Source: Alphaproteobacteria bacterium (GTDB lineage Bacteria; Pseudomonadota; Alphaproteobacteria; Micropepsales; Micropepsaceae). Taken from it: a DNA stretch of 64,000 nucleotides. A program made the translations under genes and the position numbers. Within the stretch, counting starts at the first letter, position 1. The number at the start of each line of letters is the position of its first letter. Positions 1-8,350 of the stretch are shown piece after piece. The stretch covers positions 558,001 through 622,000 of the forward strand of contig JAFKEU010000004.1 of NCBI GenBank assembly GCA_017308475.1, read 5' to 3'. The notes beneath the pieces were generated by a model that did no database searches, had not been told where the DNA came from, and saw only the letters and a list, made by a program, of their open reading frames with translations.

Positions 1-2
1 CC

Positions 3-260
3 TATAGCGGCAAGGTCAATCCCGACGGCACTCTGACCGACCTGAAGGTCTTTGCGGACCGCGGCGGCGAAGGCGTGGCGGCGGGACCGGACGGCAGGGT
101 CTATGTCGCCAACGGGCAGATCTTCGTCTACGCGCCCGACGGCAAAGAGGTCGGCCGCATCGACGTGCCGGAACGGCCGATCCAAATCCTGTTCGGCGGC
201 GAAGACGGGCACACGCTGTTCATCCTGGCCCACCACGCGTTGTATTCGGTGAGGGTTTAG
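3..260 (+). CDS. SMP-30/gluconolactonase-like protein, C-terminal end (partial)
   Basis: The reading frame is open from the left edge, so only the last 85 residues are present. They contain beta-propeller blade repeats of the V-Y-V-A-N-G and P-D-G-K-E-V-G-R type, typical of the SMP-30/gluconolactonase/LRE family, which hydrolyses sugar lactones or oxidises similar substrates. The C-terminus ends in a short blade strand (A-L-Y-S-V-R-V). A lactonase fits the surrounding exported carbohydrate enzymes. The N-terminus, any signal peptide and the metal ligands lie outside the window, so the family call rests on blade pattern alone. It converges with the isomerase-like gene whose stop is at 370. Confidence 0.6.
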   Translation, partial: YSGKVNPDGTLTDLKVFADRGGEGVAAGPDGRVYVANGQIFVYAPDGKEVGRIDVPERPIQILFGGEDGHTLFILAHHALYSVRV

Positions 261-310
261 ACACCGATGTCGTTCCCGGCTCCCCCTGCTCGCGCTCGCA
301 CGCCGAAGCG

Positions 311-346
311 CCCCCTTCCTGTGCGCTTGCGCGCACGAAGGGGAGG
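311..346. repeat. GC-rich hairpin repeat, copy 1
   Basis: A CCCCTTC arm pairs with GAAGGGG, enclosing an inner stem GTGCGC/GCGCAC with a TTGC loop. It lies in the convergent gap between the lactonase-like gene and the isomerase gene. The same architecture, pyrimidine-rich arm plus TGCGC-TTC-GCGCA core, recurs near 10624, 17175 and 51962. It may act as a bidirectional terminator or be a REP-like element. Confidence 0.6.
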
Positions 347-369
347 CGCTGCCATCGAGGGCCGGAGGA

Positions 370-1257
370 TTAAACCCTTCCGTGCAGAAATTCGAAGCTG
401 GCCTTGACCATGCCCAGCGGCGAGGGATCATAAGGCTCCTCGATCTCCAGGAAAGCGCGCCGCGCGCTGGTCTTGTGGATGGCGGGGATCAGCTTTTTCC
501 AGTCGACGATGCCCTGGCCTATGATGGCACTGACCATCTTCATATTGGTGTTGGGGATACCCTGCTTCTTCAGGTCCTTGATGTGCAGGGACGCAAAGCG
601 GGTGGGATATTTGCTGAAATAGGCCGCCGGATCGGCGCCGCCTGCCACGACCCAGCCGATGTCCATCTCCATGCCCACCAGCGCCGGATCAGTTTGCTGC
701 AACAGAAGATCATAGGGCACCACATCGCCGATCTTGCGGAATTCCAGATTGTGGTTGTGATAGTCGAAGGTCATGCCGGCAGCCTTGCAGGCCTGGCCGC
801 ATTTGTTGAACGCTTCGGCATTGCGCTTCCAGTCGTCGATGGTCGGGCCGGCCATGATCCTGGCGCGGTCCATGGGGAACAGCGGGAAGGAGCAGGTGAT
901 GTTGGTGATGCCGACCTTTTTGGCCTCGTCGATGGTGGGGCGGATGTCGCCGCGCAGGGCATCGCCGCCGGCGTGGATGCTTTTCCAACTGATGCCCAGC
1001 GCGTCATAAAGCTTTTTCTGATCGGCGGAGCTTTTGCCGCTCATGGTCAGGTTGGCCTGGACATTGCGGATGCCGATGGCCTTGAGCTGGCGCATGGTGC
1101 CCTCATAATCCTTGGCCAGGTCCTGGCGCACGGTATAAAGCTGAAGGCCCAGGGGAATGGCGCGCCCCTGCGCCCAGGCCGGCGTGGCCGCGGAGAGGGC
1201 GAGAAGGCCGCCGGTGGAAGCCAGGAACTGTCTGCGGCTGGCGTTGGTCGTTGTCAT
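370..1257 (-). CDS. Tat-exported sugar phosphate isomerase/epimerase-like TIM-barrel protein
   Basis: This 295-residue protein belongs to the AP-endonuclease-2/xylose-isomerase-like TIM-barrel family, whose members isomerise or epimerise sugars or dehydrate inositols with a divalent metal. The N-terminus is a twin-arginine leader (S-R-R-Q-F-L-A near residues 8-14, then a hydrophobic run ending A-W-A-Q), so it is probably periplasmic. Barrel landmarks are L-G-L-Q-L-Y-T-V-R after the leader, Y-H-N-H-N near 165, D-I-G-W near 198, H-I-K-D near 226 and E-I-E-E near 272, which supply the usual Glu/Asp/His metal ligands. Phosphorylated sugars are not expected in the periplasm, so the substrate is probably a free sugar or cyclitol. 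It is a single gene, transcribed away from the carboxylesterase gene 3' of which it lies. Confidence 0.8.
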   Translation of the reverse strand: MTTTNASRRQFLASTGGLLALSAATPAWAQGRAIPLGLQLYTVRQDLAKDYEGTMRQLKAIGIRNVQANLTMSGKSSADQKKLYDALGISWKSIHAGGDALRGDIRPTIDEAKKVGITNITCSFPLFPMDRARIMAGPTIDDWKRNAEAFNKCGQACKAAGMTFDYHNHNLEFRKIGDVVPYDLLLQQTDPALVGMEMDIGWVVAGGADPAAYFSKYPTRFASLHIKDLKKQGIPNTNMKMVSAIIGQGIVDWKKLIPAIHKTSARRAFLEIEEPYDPSPLGMVKASFEFLHGRV

Positions 1258-1328
1258 GGCGTCGCTCCCTGATGGCGGCGGGCGCCGCCGGTTGTTGCGA
1301 TAACAATAGCCAAGGCGGCGGGGCGCGG

Positions 1329-2981
1329 CTAGTTGCGTCGCGCCGGATGGCTTTCGATGAAGTCCAGCTGCCTTTCGTCGAGCGCCTCCACCGTTACACC
1401 CTTGTCACCAAACACCAGCCGCTGCTCCTTGCGCGGACTGTAGCGGGGGATGGGCGCGGCGGCCGTAGCGGGATTTCCGGTTCTGGCGAAAGCGACCACC
1501 ACATCCTGCATCATGTCGGACAGTTTGTAGTCATAGGGTGTCCAGTCGCGGATGTGGCGATAAAGGTTCAGCGAGTCCAGGGTGCCGAACCAGAAGGGCA
1601 GGTCCGAATTGTGATAGGCGCCGGCCGTCTTCACATCCATGTCGGTGATTACCACGCCCGGCGGATAGGGATGGGGATGGTTGTACTGCACCAGCCAGAC
1701 CGGCGCCTTGCCGTGTTCAGCCTGCGCCTTCGCCCAGTCGCGCGCCTCAATGCCGAAGCCGGAAATGCGTGCGACTGCCTTGGCCTGATGCACCGCTTCC
1801 GCGTCGGTCTTCGCGGGGAACAGTTTCAGGAAGGCATCCGCGTCGGCGCCGTAAAGCGAGTGCGCCGCTTGCTGGTAGTCGGCCAGGGTGGTCGCGCTGG
1901 TCACCGCGGTCTTGCTGCCTATGTCGTTGCCGACCGAAGACAAAAGCATGGGCACGTCGATCTGGCGGCCGGCGGCGAACGTCTGGGCCGGCGTTTCGGT
2001 CAGCACATAATTGTCCAGCGTGGGACCGGAGAAGGTGATGTGGTTGGTCTTGGCCACCTCATACACTTCGTCGGCGGGCCGGGTACGCATCGCAGCGATG
2101 TCTTTGGCCATCATTGCCCGCTGCAGGGCGACACCTTTGGCCTCGGTTTCTGTCAGCGTTTCCAAATGCGGCGCAGCCACGCCGTGATAGCCGCCGGAGA
2201 GGGCGATGATCTTGTCGAACAGCTTGTGGCAGCCCGGCCGGCCGGGGATTTCCACGCATTCCTTCGCGATCGGCGAGGAGGCCAGAAGGTCCAGCGCCAT
2301 CGCGCCGGCAGACTGGCCCAGCACAGTGACATTGTCGGGATCGCCGCCAAAGGCCGCGGCATTGCGCTTGAGCCAGCGCAGCCCGGCGATCAGGTCCATC
2401 AGCCCGTAATTGCCGCTGGCCTTGTGGCCCGATTCGGCCGACAGCTCGGGATGGGCCATATTGCCGAAGACGTTCACGCGATAGTCGATCGCGGCAAAGA
2501 CCACACCCTTCTTCGCCAGCGCCTGGCCGTAATAGACCTGGAAGTTGATCGAGCCTTCCTGGAAACCGCCACCGTGAATCCACACCACCACCGGCAGCCC
2601 GTCGCCCGCCTTCGCCGTCGGCGGCGCCCAGACATTGGCGTAAAGGCAATCCTCGCTGGAACGGATCTCGCCGAAATAATGGTTCAGGGTGGTGGCGCGC
2701 AGCGGGATGTAGCAGTTGGTCAGCCGTGTATCGGCGTTCCAGATGCCCTTCCACGGCTTTTTCGCCTCTGGTGTCTTCCAGCGCAGCTCGCGTACCGGCG
2801 GCGTGGCAAAGGGCACGCCGAGATAAGCTTTGACGCCATTATCCAGAAGGGTACCCGAAACCCGGCCGTTTTCGATGGTCACCGGATCACCGGGAATCGG
2901 GATCATCTCTCCGGCATCGGCCTGCACGGCGAGCGCGGCGATGAGTGCGCTGCAACATGCCAGAAGCTTCCATCGCGCCAT
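1329..2981 (-). CDS. Exported type-B carboxylesterase
   Basis: This 550-residue alpha/beta hydrolase of the carboxylesterase type B family hydrolyses carboxylic esters. Residues 1-23 form a Sec signal peptide ending A-D-A. The oxyanion-hole motif H-G-G-G-F follows V-V-V-W-I, the nucleophile elbow G-Q-S-A-G places the serine near residue 224, and the histidine motif G-A-Y-H-N-S-D-L-P-F-W-F-G lies about three quarters along. The early Cys motif E-D-C-L-Y-A-N-V-W is the family signature. Length is normal. It is divergent from the PQQ dehydrogenase at 3109, with about 130 bp between the two starts, and a second esterase lies on the other side of that gene. Confidence 0.9.
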   Translation of the reverse strand: MARWKLLACCSALIAALAVQADAGEMIPIPGDPVTIENGRVSGTLLDNGVKAYLGVPFATPPVRELRWKTPEAKKPWKGIWNADTRLTNCYIPLRATTLNHYFGEIRSSEDCLYANVWAPPTAKAGDGLPVVVWIHGGGFQEGSINFQVYYGQALAKKGVVFAAIDYRVNVFGNMAHPELSAESGHKASGNYGLMDLIAGLRWLKRNAAAFGGDPDNVTVLGQSAGAMALDLLASSPIAKECVEIPGRPGCHKLFDKIIALSGGYHGVAAPHLETLTETEAKGVALQRAMMAKDIAAMRTRPADEVYEVAKTNHITFSGPTLDNYVLTETPAQTFAAGRQIDVPMLLSSVGNDIGSKTAVTSATTLADYQQAAHSLYGADADAFLKLFPAKTDAEAVHQAKAVARISGFGIEARDWAKAQAEHGKAPVWLVQYNHPHPYPPGVVITDMDVKTAGAYHNSDLPFWFGTLDSLNLYRHIRDWTPYDYKLSDMMQDVVVAFARTGNPATAAAPIPRYSPRKEQRLVFGDKGVTVEALDERQLDFIESHPARRN

Positions 2982-3108
2982 CCCACGCCTCCCCTGATGT
3001 TTGGCGGGTTGTAGAAGCCCGTCCCGGGTCCGTCAATTTCGCGCCGATTGCGGCGCGCCCGGATTCGGGCCTAGGCTTCCCGCAACAAGACAAAAACGGG
3101 GGGAAGGC

Positions 3109-4959
3109 ATGCATCGCAGGAGCACGTTCTTCGGCACCATCCTCATCGCGGGGATTTTCTCGTCCTTTCTGGCCAGCGCGGCGGACGCGCCGCCTGATGG
3201 CTCATTCACCGGCGCCACCGCAAACCTGGCGCCCAACGACCCGCCCGGACAGTGGACGCGGCAATCCCGCGATTATGCCAATACCCGCTTCAGCCCGCTG
3301 ACCCAGATCAACAAGGACAATGTCGCGCGCCTGAAGGTTGCCTGGAGTTTTTCCGACGGGCAAATGTACGGCCATGAAGGCGCCCCGCTGGTGGTGGATG
3401 GCACCATGTATCTGGTCACGCCCTTCCCCAACGTCGCCTATGCGCTGGACCTCACCAAACCCGGCGCGCCGATCAAATGGGTGTTCGAACCAAAGCCGGA
3501 CCCGCGCGCCATCACCAAAGCATGTTGCGACAAGGTCCTGCGCGGCTGGGCCTATGCCGACGGCAGGTTGATCTACAACCTCCTGGACGACAACACGGTA
3601 GCGGTGGACGCCAATACGGGCAAGGAGGTCTGGCGCGTCAAGCTGGACGATCTTGCCAACGGCACCACAATGACCCAGGCGGCGTTTGTGGTGGGCGACA
3701 AGGTCTATGTCGGCTCCAGTGGCGGCGAGATGGGGACAAATGGTTGGTTCCAGGCGCTGTCCGTGGCGGATGGTCATACCGTCTGGAAGGCGTTCACCAA
3801 TGGGCCCGATGCCGGAATGCTGATCGGCGCGGATTTCAAGCCCTTCTATTCATGGATGCGGGGCAAGGACCTGGGCGTGAAGACCTGGCCGGGTGAGATG
3901 TGGAAACAGGGTGCGTCGGCGCCGTGGGGCTTTGTTTCATACGATCCAGACCTGAACGAGGTATATTACGGCACTTCCAATCCGGGACCGCGCACGCCCT
4001 CGCAGCGGCCCGGCCTGAACCTGTGGAGCAGCGCGCTCTTTGCCCGTGATGCCGACACGGGCCAGGCCAAATGGGCCTATCAATTCACGCCGCATGACGA
4101 GTGGGACTATGACGGCGTTAACGAGAATGTGCTGATCGACATTCCCTGGAAGGGCGAGCGGCGCAAGGTGATCGTCCACTTCAATCGCAATGGGTTCGCC
4201 TATACCATCGACCGGAAGACTGGCGAGGTTCTGGTGGCCGAGCCCTTCGGCCACCAGAACTGGGCCAGCAAAATCGACCTGAAGACCGGCATGCCGGTGG
4301 TCAATGACAGCGCCCATCCTATCGTCGGCAAGAAGGTGGAGAATATCTGCCCGCCCGACATCGGTGTGAAGAACTGGAATCCTTCGGCCTTTTCCCCCCG
4401 CACGGGCTTGCTCTATGCGGGCGTGTTCAATTCATGCATGGACCTGGGCAACCACATCGTGAAATACATTCCCGGGAGCCCCTATGACGGCATGGAGATG
4501 GAGCGCCACGCCGGCCCAGGTGGCAACTGGGGCGAGTTCATCGCCTGGGACCCGGTGAACGGGCGGCGCGTCTGGAGCATAAAGGAAAAACTCTATGTGT
4601 GGAGCGGGGCGATGGTGACCGGCTCCGACATCGTCTTCTATGGCACGCTGGATGGCTGGTTCCGCGCCGTCGACGCATGCACCGGAAAGGTGCTGTGGTC
4701 GCAGAGACTGGGCAGCGGCATCATGAGCCAGCCCATCGCCTTCCTGGGGCCGGACGGGCGCGAATATGTCGCCGTCTATACCGGGGTCGGCGGCGGCTCC
4801 AGCGTGATACGGCGTGAAAAGGGCTTTCCGCCCGGCGGCAATACCCTCTATGTCTTCTCGGTCGACGGCGAAGGTGCTGGATCGGGAGCATCGCAGTTGG
4901 AAACCGACGCCGGCATGGCGGCACCCATCTCGGTCCCGCCCGCTGTGGCACACAATTAG
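3109..4959 (+). CDS. PQQ-dependent alcohol dehydrogenase (type I quinoprotein)
   Basis: This 616-residue periplasmic quinoprotein oxidises alcohols and passes electrons to a cytochrome or ubiquinone. The start at 3109 is preferred because a GGGGGGAAGG ribosome site precedes it and a signal peptide (about 24 residues, ending L-A-S-A-A-D-A) follows. Motifs include S-P-L-T-Q-I-N-K-D-N-V, the adjacent cysteines in K-A-C-C-D-K-V that form the vicinal disulfide over PQQ, D-E-W-D-Y-D-G-V-N, and tryptophan-docking blades such as V-W-S-I-K-E-K-L. There is no C-terminal haem motif, so it is the type I (not quinohaemoprotein) form and needs a separate cytochrome, which is not encoded nearby. It runs directly into a carboxylesterase gene 7 bp downstream, suggesting ester hydrolysis coupled to alcohol oxidation. 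Confidence 0.92.
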   Translation: MHRRSTFFGTILIAGIFSSFLASAADAPPDGSFTGATANLAPNDPPGQWTRQSRDYANTRFSPLTQINKDNVARLKVAWSFSDGQMYGHEGAPLVVDGTMYLVTPFPNVAYALDLTKPGAPIKWVFEPKPDPRAITKACCDKVLRGWAYADGRLIYNLLDDNTVAVDANTGKEVWRVKLDDLANGTTMTQAAFVVGDKVYVGSSGGEMGTNGWFQALSVADGHTVWKAFTNGPDAGMLIGADFKPFYSWMRGKDLGVKTWPGEMWKQGASAPWGFVSYDPDLNEVYYGTSNPGPRTPSQRPGLNLWSSALFARDADTGQAKWAYQFTPHDEWDYDGVNENVLIDIPWKGERRKVIVHFNRNGFAYTIDRKTGEVLVAEPFGHQNWASKIDLKTGMPVVNDSAHPIVGKKVENICPPDIGVKNWNPSAFSPRTGLLYAGVFNSCMDLGNHIVKYIPGSPYDGMEMERHAGPGGNWGEFIAWDPVNGRRVWSIKEKLYVWSGAMVTGSDIVFYGTLDGWFRAVDACTGKVLWSQRLGSGIMSQPIAFLGPDGREYVAVYTGVGGGSSVIRREKGFPPGGNTLYVFSVDGEGAGSGASQLETDAGMAAPISVPPAVAHN

Positions 4960-4966
4960 GGGATCC

Positions 4967-6544
4967 ATGTTTCGTCTTGTTCTGGGTTTGCTGCTGGCGT
5001 CGACCGTGGCAGCGGCCGCGCCACGCGTCAAAACCGGTGGCGGCATGGTGGAAGGAATTACTGCCGGGGGCGTCATCGAATATCTGGGTATGCCTTACGC
5101 CGCCCCGCCGGTGGGAGATCTGCGCTGGCGCGCGCCCGCGCCCGTCAAACGCTGGAACGGCTTGCGCAAGGCGGTCGCGTTCGGACCGACCTGTGCGCAG
5201 GTCACAACACTGGGACCCTTCGCGGGACCGGCCAACAGCAACGAGGACTGTCTTTACCTCAACGTCTTCGCTCCACCGACGAAGCAGAAGCTGCCGGTCC
5301 TGGTGTGGATTCATGGCGGCGGCTATTTCGATGGCGAGAGCAACGACTACGACGCTGCCAGGCTGGCGCGGCAGGGAAAACTGGTCGTCGTCACCATGAA
5401 CTACCGGCTGAACCTGTTCGGCTTCCTGGCGCACCCCGCGCTCAGGGGCGGCAATTTCGGACTGATGGACATCACCGCCGCGTTGAAATGGACACGCGCA
5501 AACATCGCTGCGTTCGGTGGCGATCCCGGCAATGTCACATTGGGCGGACAATCGGCGGGTGCGGGCGCGGCGGCGGCCTTGATGGTGGCGCCGTCCGCGC
5601 GCGGGCTATTCCACCGCGCCATCCTGATGAGCGGCGGCTATACGCCGCTGACACCGGGCGATGTTGCGCTGAAGAAAGGGATGCAGTTCGCCGAGGCCGC
5701 CGGCTGCGGGAAGGCGGCCGGCGCAGGCAAATGCCTGCGCGCCCTGCCCGCCGCAAAAATCACGGCGCTTTCGGGCACGGCCAGCGGCACTGCGCCCTTT
5801 GTGACCGGCGCGATGGTGGACGACGTCGTGGTGTCGCGGAACGCGGCAAATGCCTTTGCCGCGGGCGATTTCGCGCGCGTCCCGGTAATGGTGGGCACCA
5901 CCCGCGACGAAGGCAATTTCTCCATCGGCATCGCCCAATATTTTCGCAACGGCCGCACGCCCACCACGCAGGTGGATTTTGAAAACTATGTGAAGCACCA
6001 GTATGGCGGCAATGCGGGGCCGGGCGGATCGCCGCCCACATACCCGAAGGGCACGCCGGAAGCTGTGATGAAGCTCTATGCTCCGGTGCGCCACGGCGGC
6101 GCGCAGATGGCATGGGATGCGGCGCATGCCGACATGCTGGCCTGTCGTGGACAGCACCTGGCCGGACAGATCGGGCGCTTCGCGCCGGTCTACGTCTATC
6201 TGTTCGACGACCGCACCGCGCCCAGCTATTTCCCGGCGATGAAGGGCTTAACCTCCGGCGCCTATCACACCGCCGACCTGATCTATGTGTTCAAGGGTTT
6301 TCATGGCGGGCCGGATGGCGTTCCGACGAAGCTTGACACGCGCCAGCGCGGTCTGTCGGACAGGCTGATCGCCGCCTGGTCGAATTTCGCGCGCGGCGGC
6401 AATCCCAACGGCGCGGGTGACGCGCCCTGGCCACGCTGGACGAAGAACGCTCCTGCCGTCTTCCTGCAGAACGATGCCTGGTCCCAGACGCAAAGGGCCG
6501 CCGCGCACCGTTGCGACTTCTGGCAGCAGATTCTGCACTACTGA
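4967..6544 (+). CDS. Exported type-B carboxylesterase (second copy)
   Basis: This 525-residue carboxylesterase starts 7 bp after the PQQ dehydrogenase stop, so the two are probably co-transcribed. A signal peptide of about 19 residues ends A-A-A-A-P. The oxyanion motif H-G-G-G-Y, the nucleophile G-Q-S-A-G and the histidine region G-A-Y-H-T-A-D-L-I-Y-V-F are all present, as is the cysteine signature E-D-C-L-Y-L-N-V-F. It is only distantly similar to the copy at 1329-2981, so this does not look like a recent tandem duplication. The substrate is unknown; the neighbour suggests an ester whose alcohol part is oxidised by the dehydrogenase. An upstream in-frame extension is open but has no better ribosome site. 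Confidence 0.9.
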   Translation: MFRLVLGLLLASTVAAAAPRVKTGGGMVEGITAGGVIEYLGMPYAAPPVGDLRWRAPAPVKRWNGLRKAVAFGPTCAQVTTLGPFAGPANSNEDCLYLNVFAPPTKQKLPVLVWIHGGGYFDGESNDYDAARLARQGKLVVVTMNYRLNLFGFLAHPALRGGNFGLMDITAALKWTRANIAAFGGDPGNVTLGGQSAGAGAAAALMVAPSARGLFHRAILMSGGYTPLTPGDVALKKGMQFAEAAGCGKAAGAGKCLRALPAAKITALSGTASGTAPFVTGAMVDDVVVSRNAANAFAAGDFARVPVMVGTTRDEGNFSIGIAQYFRNGRTPTTQVDFENYVKHQYGGNAGPGGSPPTYPKGTPEAVMKLYAPVRHGGAQMAWDAAHADMLACRGQHLAGQIGRFAPVYVYLFDDRTAPSYFPAMKGLTSGAYHTADLIYVFKGFHGGPDGVPTKLDTRQRGLSDRLIAAWSNFARGGNPNGAGDAPWPRWTKNAPAVFLQNDAWSQTQRAAAHRCDFWQQILHY

Positions 6545-6591
6545 AAAGGCCGGGCGTGGGCTATCGTCCCTAAAAAGAAGGGGAGGATTTG

Positions 6592-7338
6592 ATGCGCACG
6601 TTTCTGCTGGCGGCGGCCCTGGCTACGCTTGCAACGACATCACAGGCGGCTGAAATCCGCGTCGTGGCGCCGGGCTTCATCTACAATTCGGCGCTGAAGG
6701 AGCTCGCCGCGGATTTCACCAAGCAAACGGGCGTGAACGTCATTGTCGCCGAGATCGGCATGAATGTGGCCCTGGACCGGATCAAGGGTGACACCCCGCC
6801 GCCCGATGTCGTCGGCCTGCCTTCCGACCTGATGAACACGTTGATGCTGGAAGGCGGCATCACGCCGGATAGCTATACCCCGCTGGGCCGCGACGAGATC
6901 GCGCTGGCGGTAAGGAAGGGCGCGCCCCATCCCGACATTTCCACGGTCGAAAAGCTGGCGACGGTGCTGAAATCAGGCGGCAAGATCATGGTCAACAGCC
7001 CCACCGGCGGCACCATGCAGGGCCAGATCATCGGCACGATCCTGGCGAAACCGCAGTTCGCAGGCGTCAACGCCGTACCGGTGACCAGGGGCGAGGGCGC
7101 GGCAGCCCTGGCCCGTGGCGAAGGCGACATGGCGCTGCAACTGGTGCCGGAGATCTACAACAAGCCCCAGATCGAGCTGGTGGCGCCGCTGCCCGCCGAG
7201 CTGGGCGGGCATATGGATGCGATGCTGGCGGTGTCGTCGCGATCGGCCGACCGGAAAGATGCGCTGGCCTTTATCAGGTTCGTCACCAGGCCCGAAGCCA
7301 AACCTGCCTGGACGGCGAAAGGCATGAAGCCTTTCTAG
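6592..7338 (+). CDS. ModA-like periplasmic substrate-binding protein, no ABC partner
   Basis: This 248-residue protein resembles the molybdate-type extracellular solute-binding fold (SBP_bac_11). A GGGGAGG ribosome site sits 5 bp before the ATG at 6592, and a signal peptide ends T-S-Q-A-A. The mature start reads I-R-V-V-A-P-G-F-I-Y-N-S-A-L-K-E-L, where true ModA has an A-S-L-T motif, so the oxyanion site is not conserved. Later landmarks are G-D-T-P-P-P-D-V-V and F-V-T-R-P-E-A-K-P. No modB or modC gene is present. A sister protein is encoded convergently at 7497-8225 and another at 50032. It may be a scavenging or sensory binding protein, or an enzyme on this fold; the function is unknown. 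Confidence 0.75.
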   Translation: MRTFLLAAALATLATTSQAAEIRVVAPGFIYNSALKELAADFTKQTGVNVIVAEIGMNVALDRIKGDTPPPDVVGLPSDLMNTLMLEGGITPDSYTPLGRDEIALAVRKGAPHPDISTVEKLATVLKSGGKIMVNSPTGGTMQGQIIGTILAKPQFAGVNAVPVTRGEGAAALARGEGDMALQLVPEIYNKPQIELVAPLPAELGGHMDAMLAVSSRSADRKDALAFIRFVTRPEAKPAWTAKGMKPF

Positions 7339-7496
7339 ATTTGCCGGGCGTGGAAGCCTGCCCCCTTCGCGTGTGTCAGCACTCAGGAAGGGCCGAGTGA
7401 ATAGCGGCAGCGCACGAACGTAGCGACCTGGGAGCGCCCGGCACCTGGTGCCCGGACGCGATGACAGGCAGCGAAGGCCTGAGGGATTTCAAAAAA

Positions 7497-8225
7497 CTAA
7501 GGCGCCACGATCCCGCCCCTCTGCCACACTTCGGCAGAGTCGGGGCGCACGATCCAGACCAGGAAGGCGCGTGCCTCGTCCGGGTTGGAAGACACCTTCA
7601 GCACCGCGCCCGACATGTCGATGAACTGGCCCAGGCTGTCGGGAAACGGACCCACCACTTCCGCGTCCTTTGCCATCAGCTCCTCGCTGATGGCGCCCCC
7701 GCCGAATTCCGCATCGCCCCGGACAATGGCGTCGCCGATCATGCCCTTGATGGGCAGCGGCCTGACGCCGGCGAATTCGGGACGCTTCAGCATCTCTTCC
7801 ACCATCGCGCCCGACAGGCTGCCGACAGCGGGATTGGCAAAGGCGAGGGTGCCGGCCGCTTTCGCGAAGGCGATGAATTTCTCTTCCGTCGAGATGTCGG
7901 GATGACGGCCGCCAGCCTTCACCACCACGCCGAACTGGATGCGGCCCACCGGCACCGGGGCGCCCGACAGCCTGCCGGTGAAATCCTTGAAGTCCGAAGT
8001 TGGCGCCAGCACCAGGTCTGCCGGCGTTCCGTTTTCGACCGCGGTGCGGATGCGCCCCACATTGCCGCCGGTGATGGTGACCTTGTGGCCGGTTTGGACG
8101 GTCCATTGCTCGGCCATGGTCCGCAGGGGGCCGTTGGAAATGCCCGGCGAAAAAATGGTGATGTCGGCGGCGGCGGGCGCCGCCCATAGCCCTGCCAGAA
8201 CAAGGGCGACGGCGATGCGGCGCAT
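7497..8225 (-). CDS. ModA-like periplasmic substrate-binding protein, second copy
   Basis: This 242-residue protein starts at the ATG at 8225, which is preceded by GGAGGGG on the coding strand and followed by a signal peptide (R-R-I-A-V-A-L-V-L, ending A-A-A-D). The mature N-terminus I-F-S-P-G-I-S-N-G-P-L-R-T-M matches the S-P-G-x-I-x-N-x2-L pattern of the copies at 6592 and 50032. Residues V-T-I-T-G-G-N-V-G-R-I-R and P-A-D-L-V-L follow. The C-terminal R-P-D-S-A-E-V-W region is shared with the family. It faces the 6592 gene tail to tail across 158 bp. As with its sisters, no ATPase or permease gene is adjacent. Confidence 0.75.
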   Translation of the reverse strand: MRRIAVALVLAGLWAAPAAADITIFSPGISNGPLRTMAEQWTVQTGHKVTITGGNVGRIRTAVENGTPADLVLAPTSDFKDFTGRLSGAPVPVGRIQFGVVVKAGGRHPDISTEEKFIAFAKAAGTLAFANPAVGSLSGAMVEEMLKRPEFAGVRPLPIKGMIGDAIVRGDAEFGGGAISEELMAKDAEVVGPFPDSLGQFIDMSGAVLKVSSNPDEARAFLVWIVRPDSAEVWQRGGIVAP

Positions 8226-8350
8226 ATTCTTTCCCCTCCAGACCTGAATTTCCTTGCTATGAAGCAAGTGAAGCTTGAATCCCGTGCTGTTGCAACTTGG
8301 CGCTGGGCCGGGGCGGCTCTAGAGTTCGCGCGATTTTTGGGGAGCCGGAA

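Noticed and set aside
1251..3014. A 587-codon open frame on the plus strand, opposite the first carboxylesterase
   Set aside because: It mirrors the codon bias of the real gene, has no recognisable domain, and lacks a ribosome site. Long antisense frames are normal at this GC content; similar shadows lie opposite most genes here (for example 33713-35347 and 48684-50399).
7339..7496. A fifth copy of the hairpin repeat
   Set aside because: The gap has CCCCCTTC and a small GGCACC/GGTGCC palindrome but lacks the TGCGC-TTC-GCGCA core, so it was not grouped with the family.
6592..8225. Molybdate ABC transport locus
   Set aside because: The ModA-like proteins lack the usual ligand motif and there is no modB or modC, so molybdate uptake is not supported.
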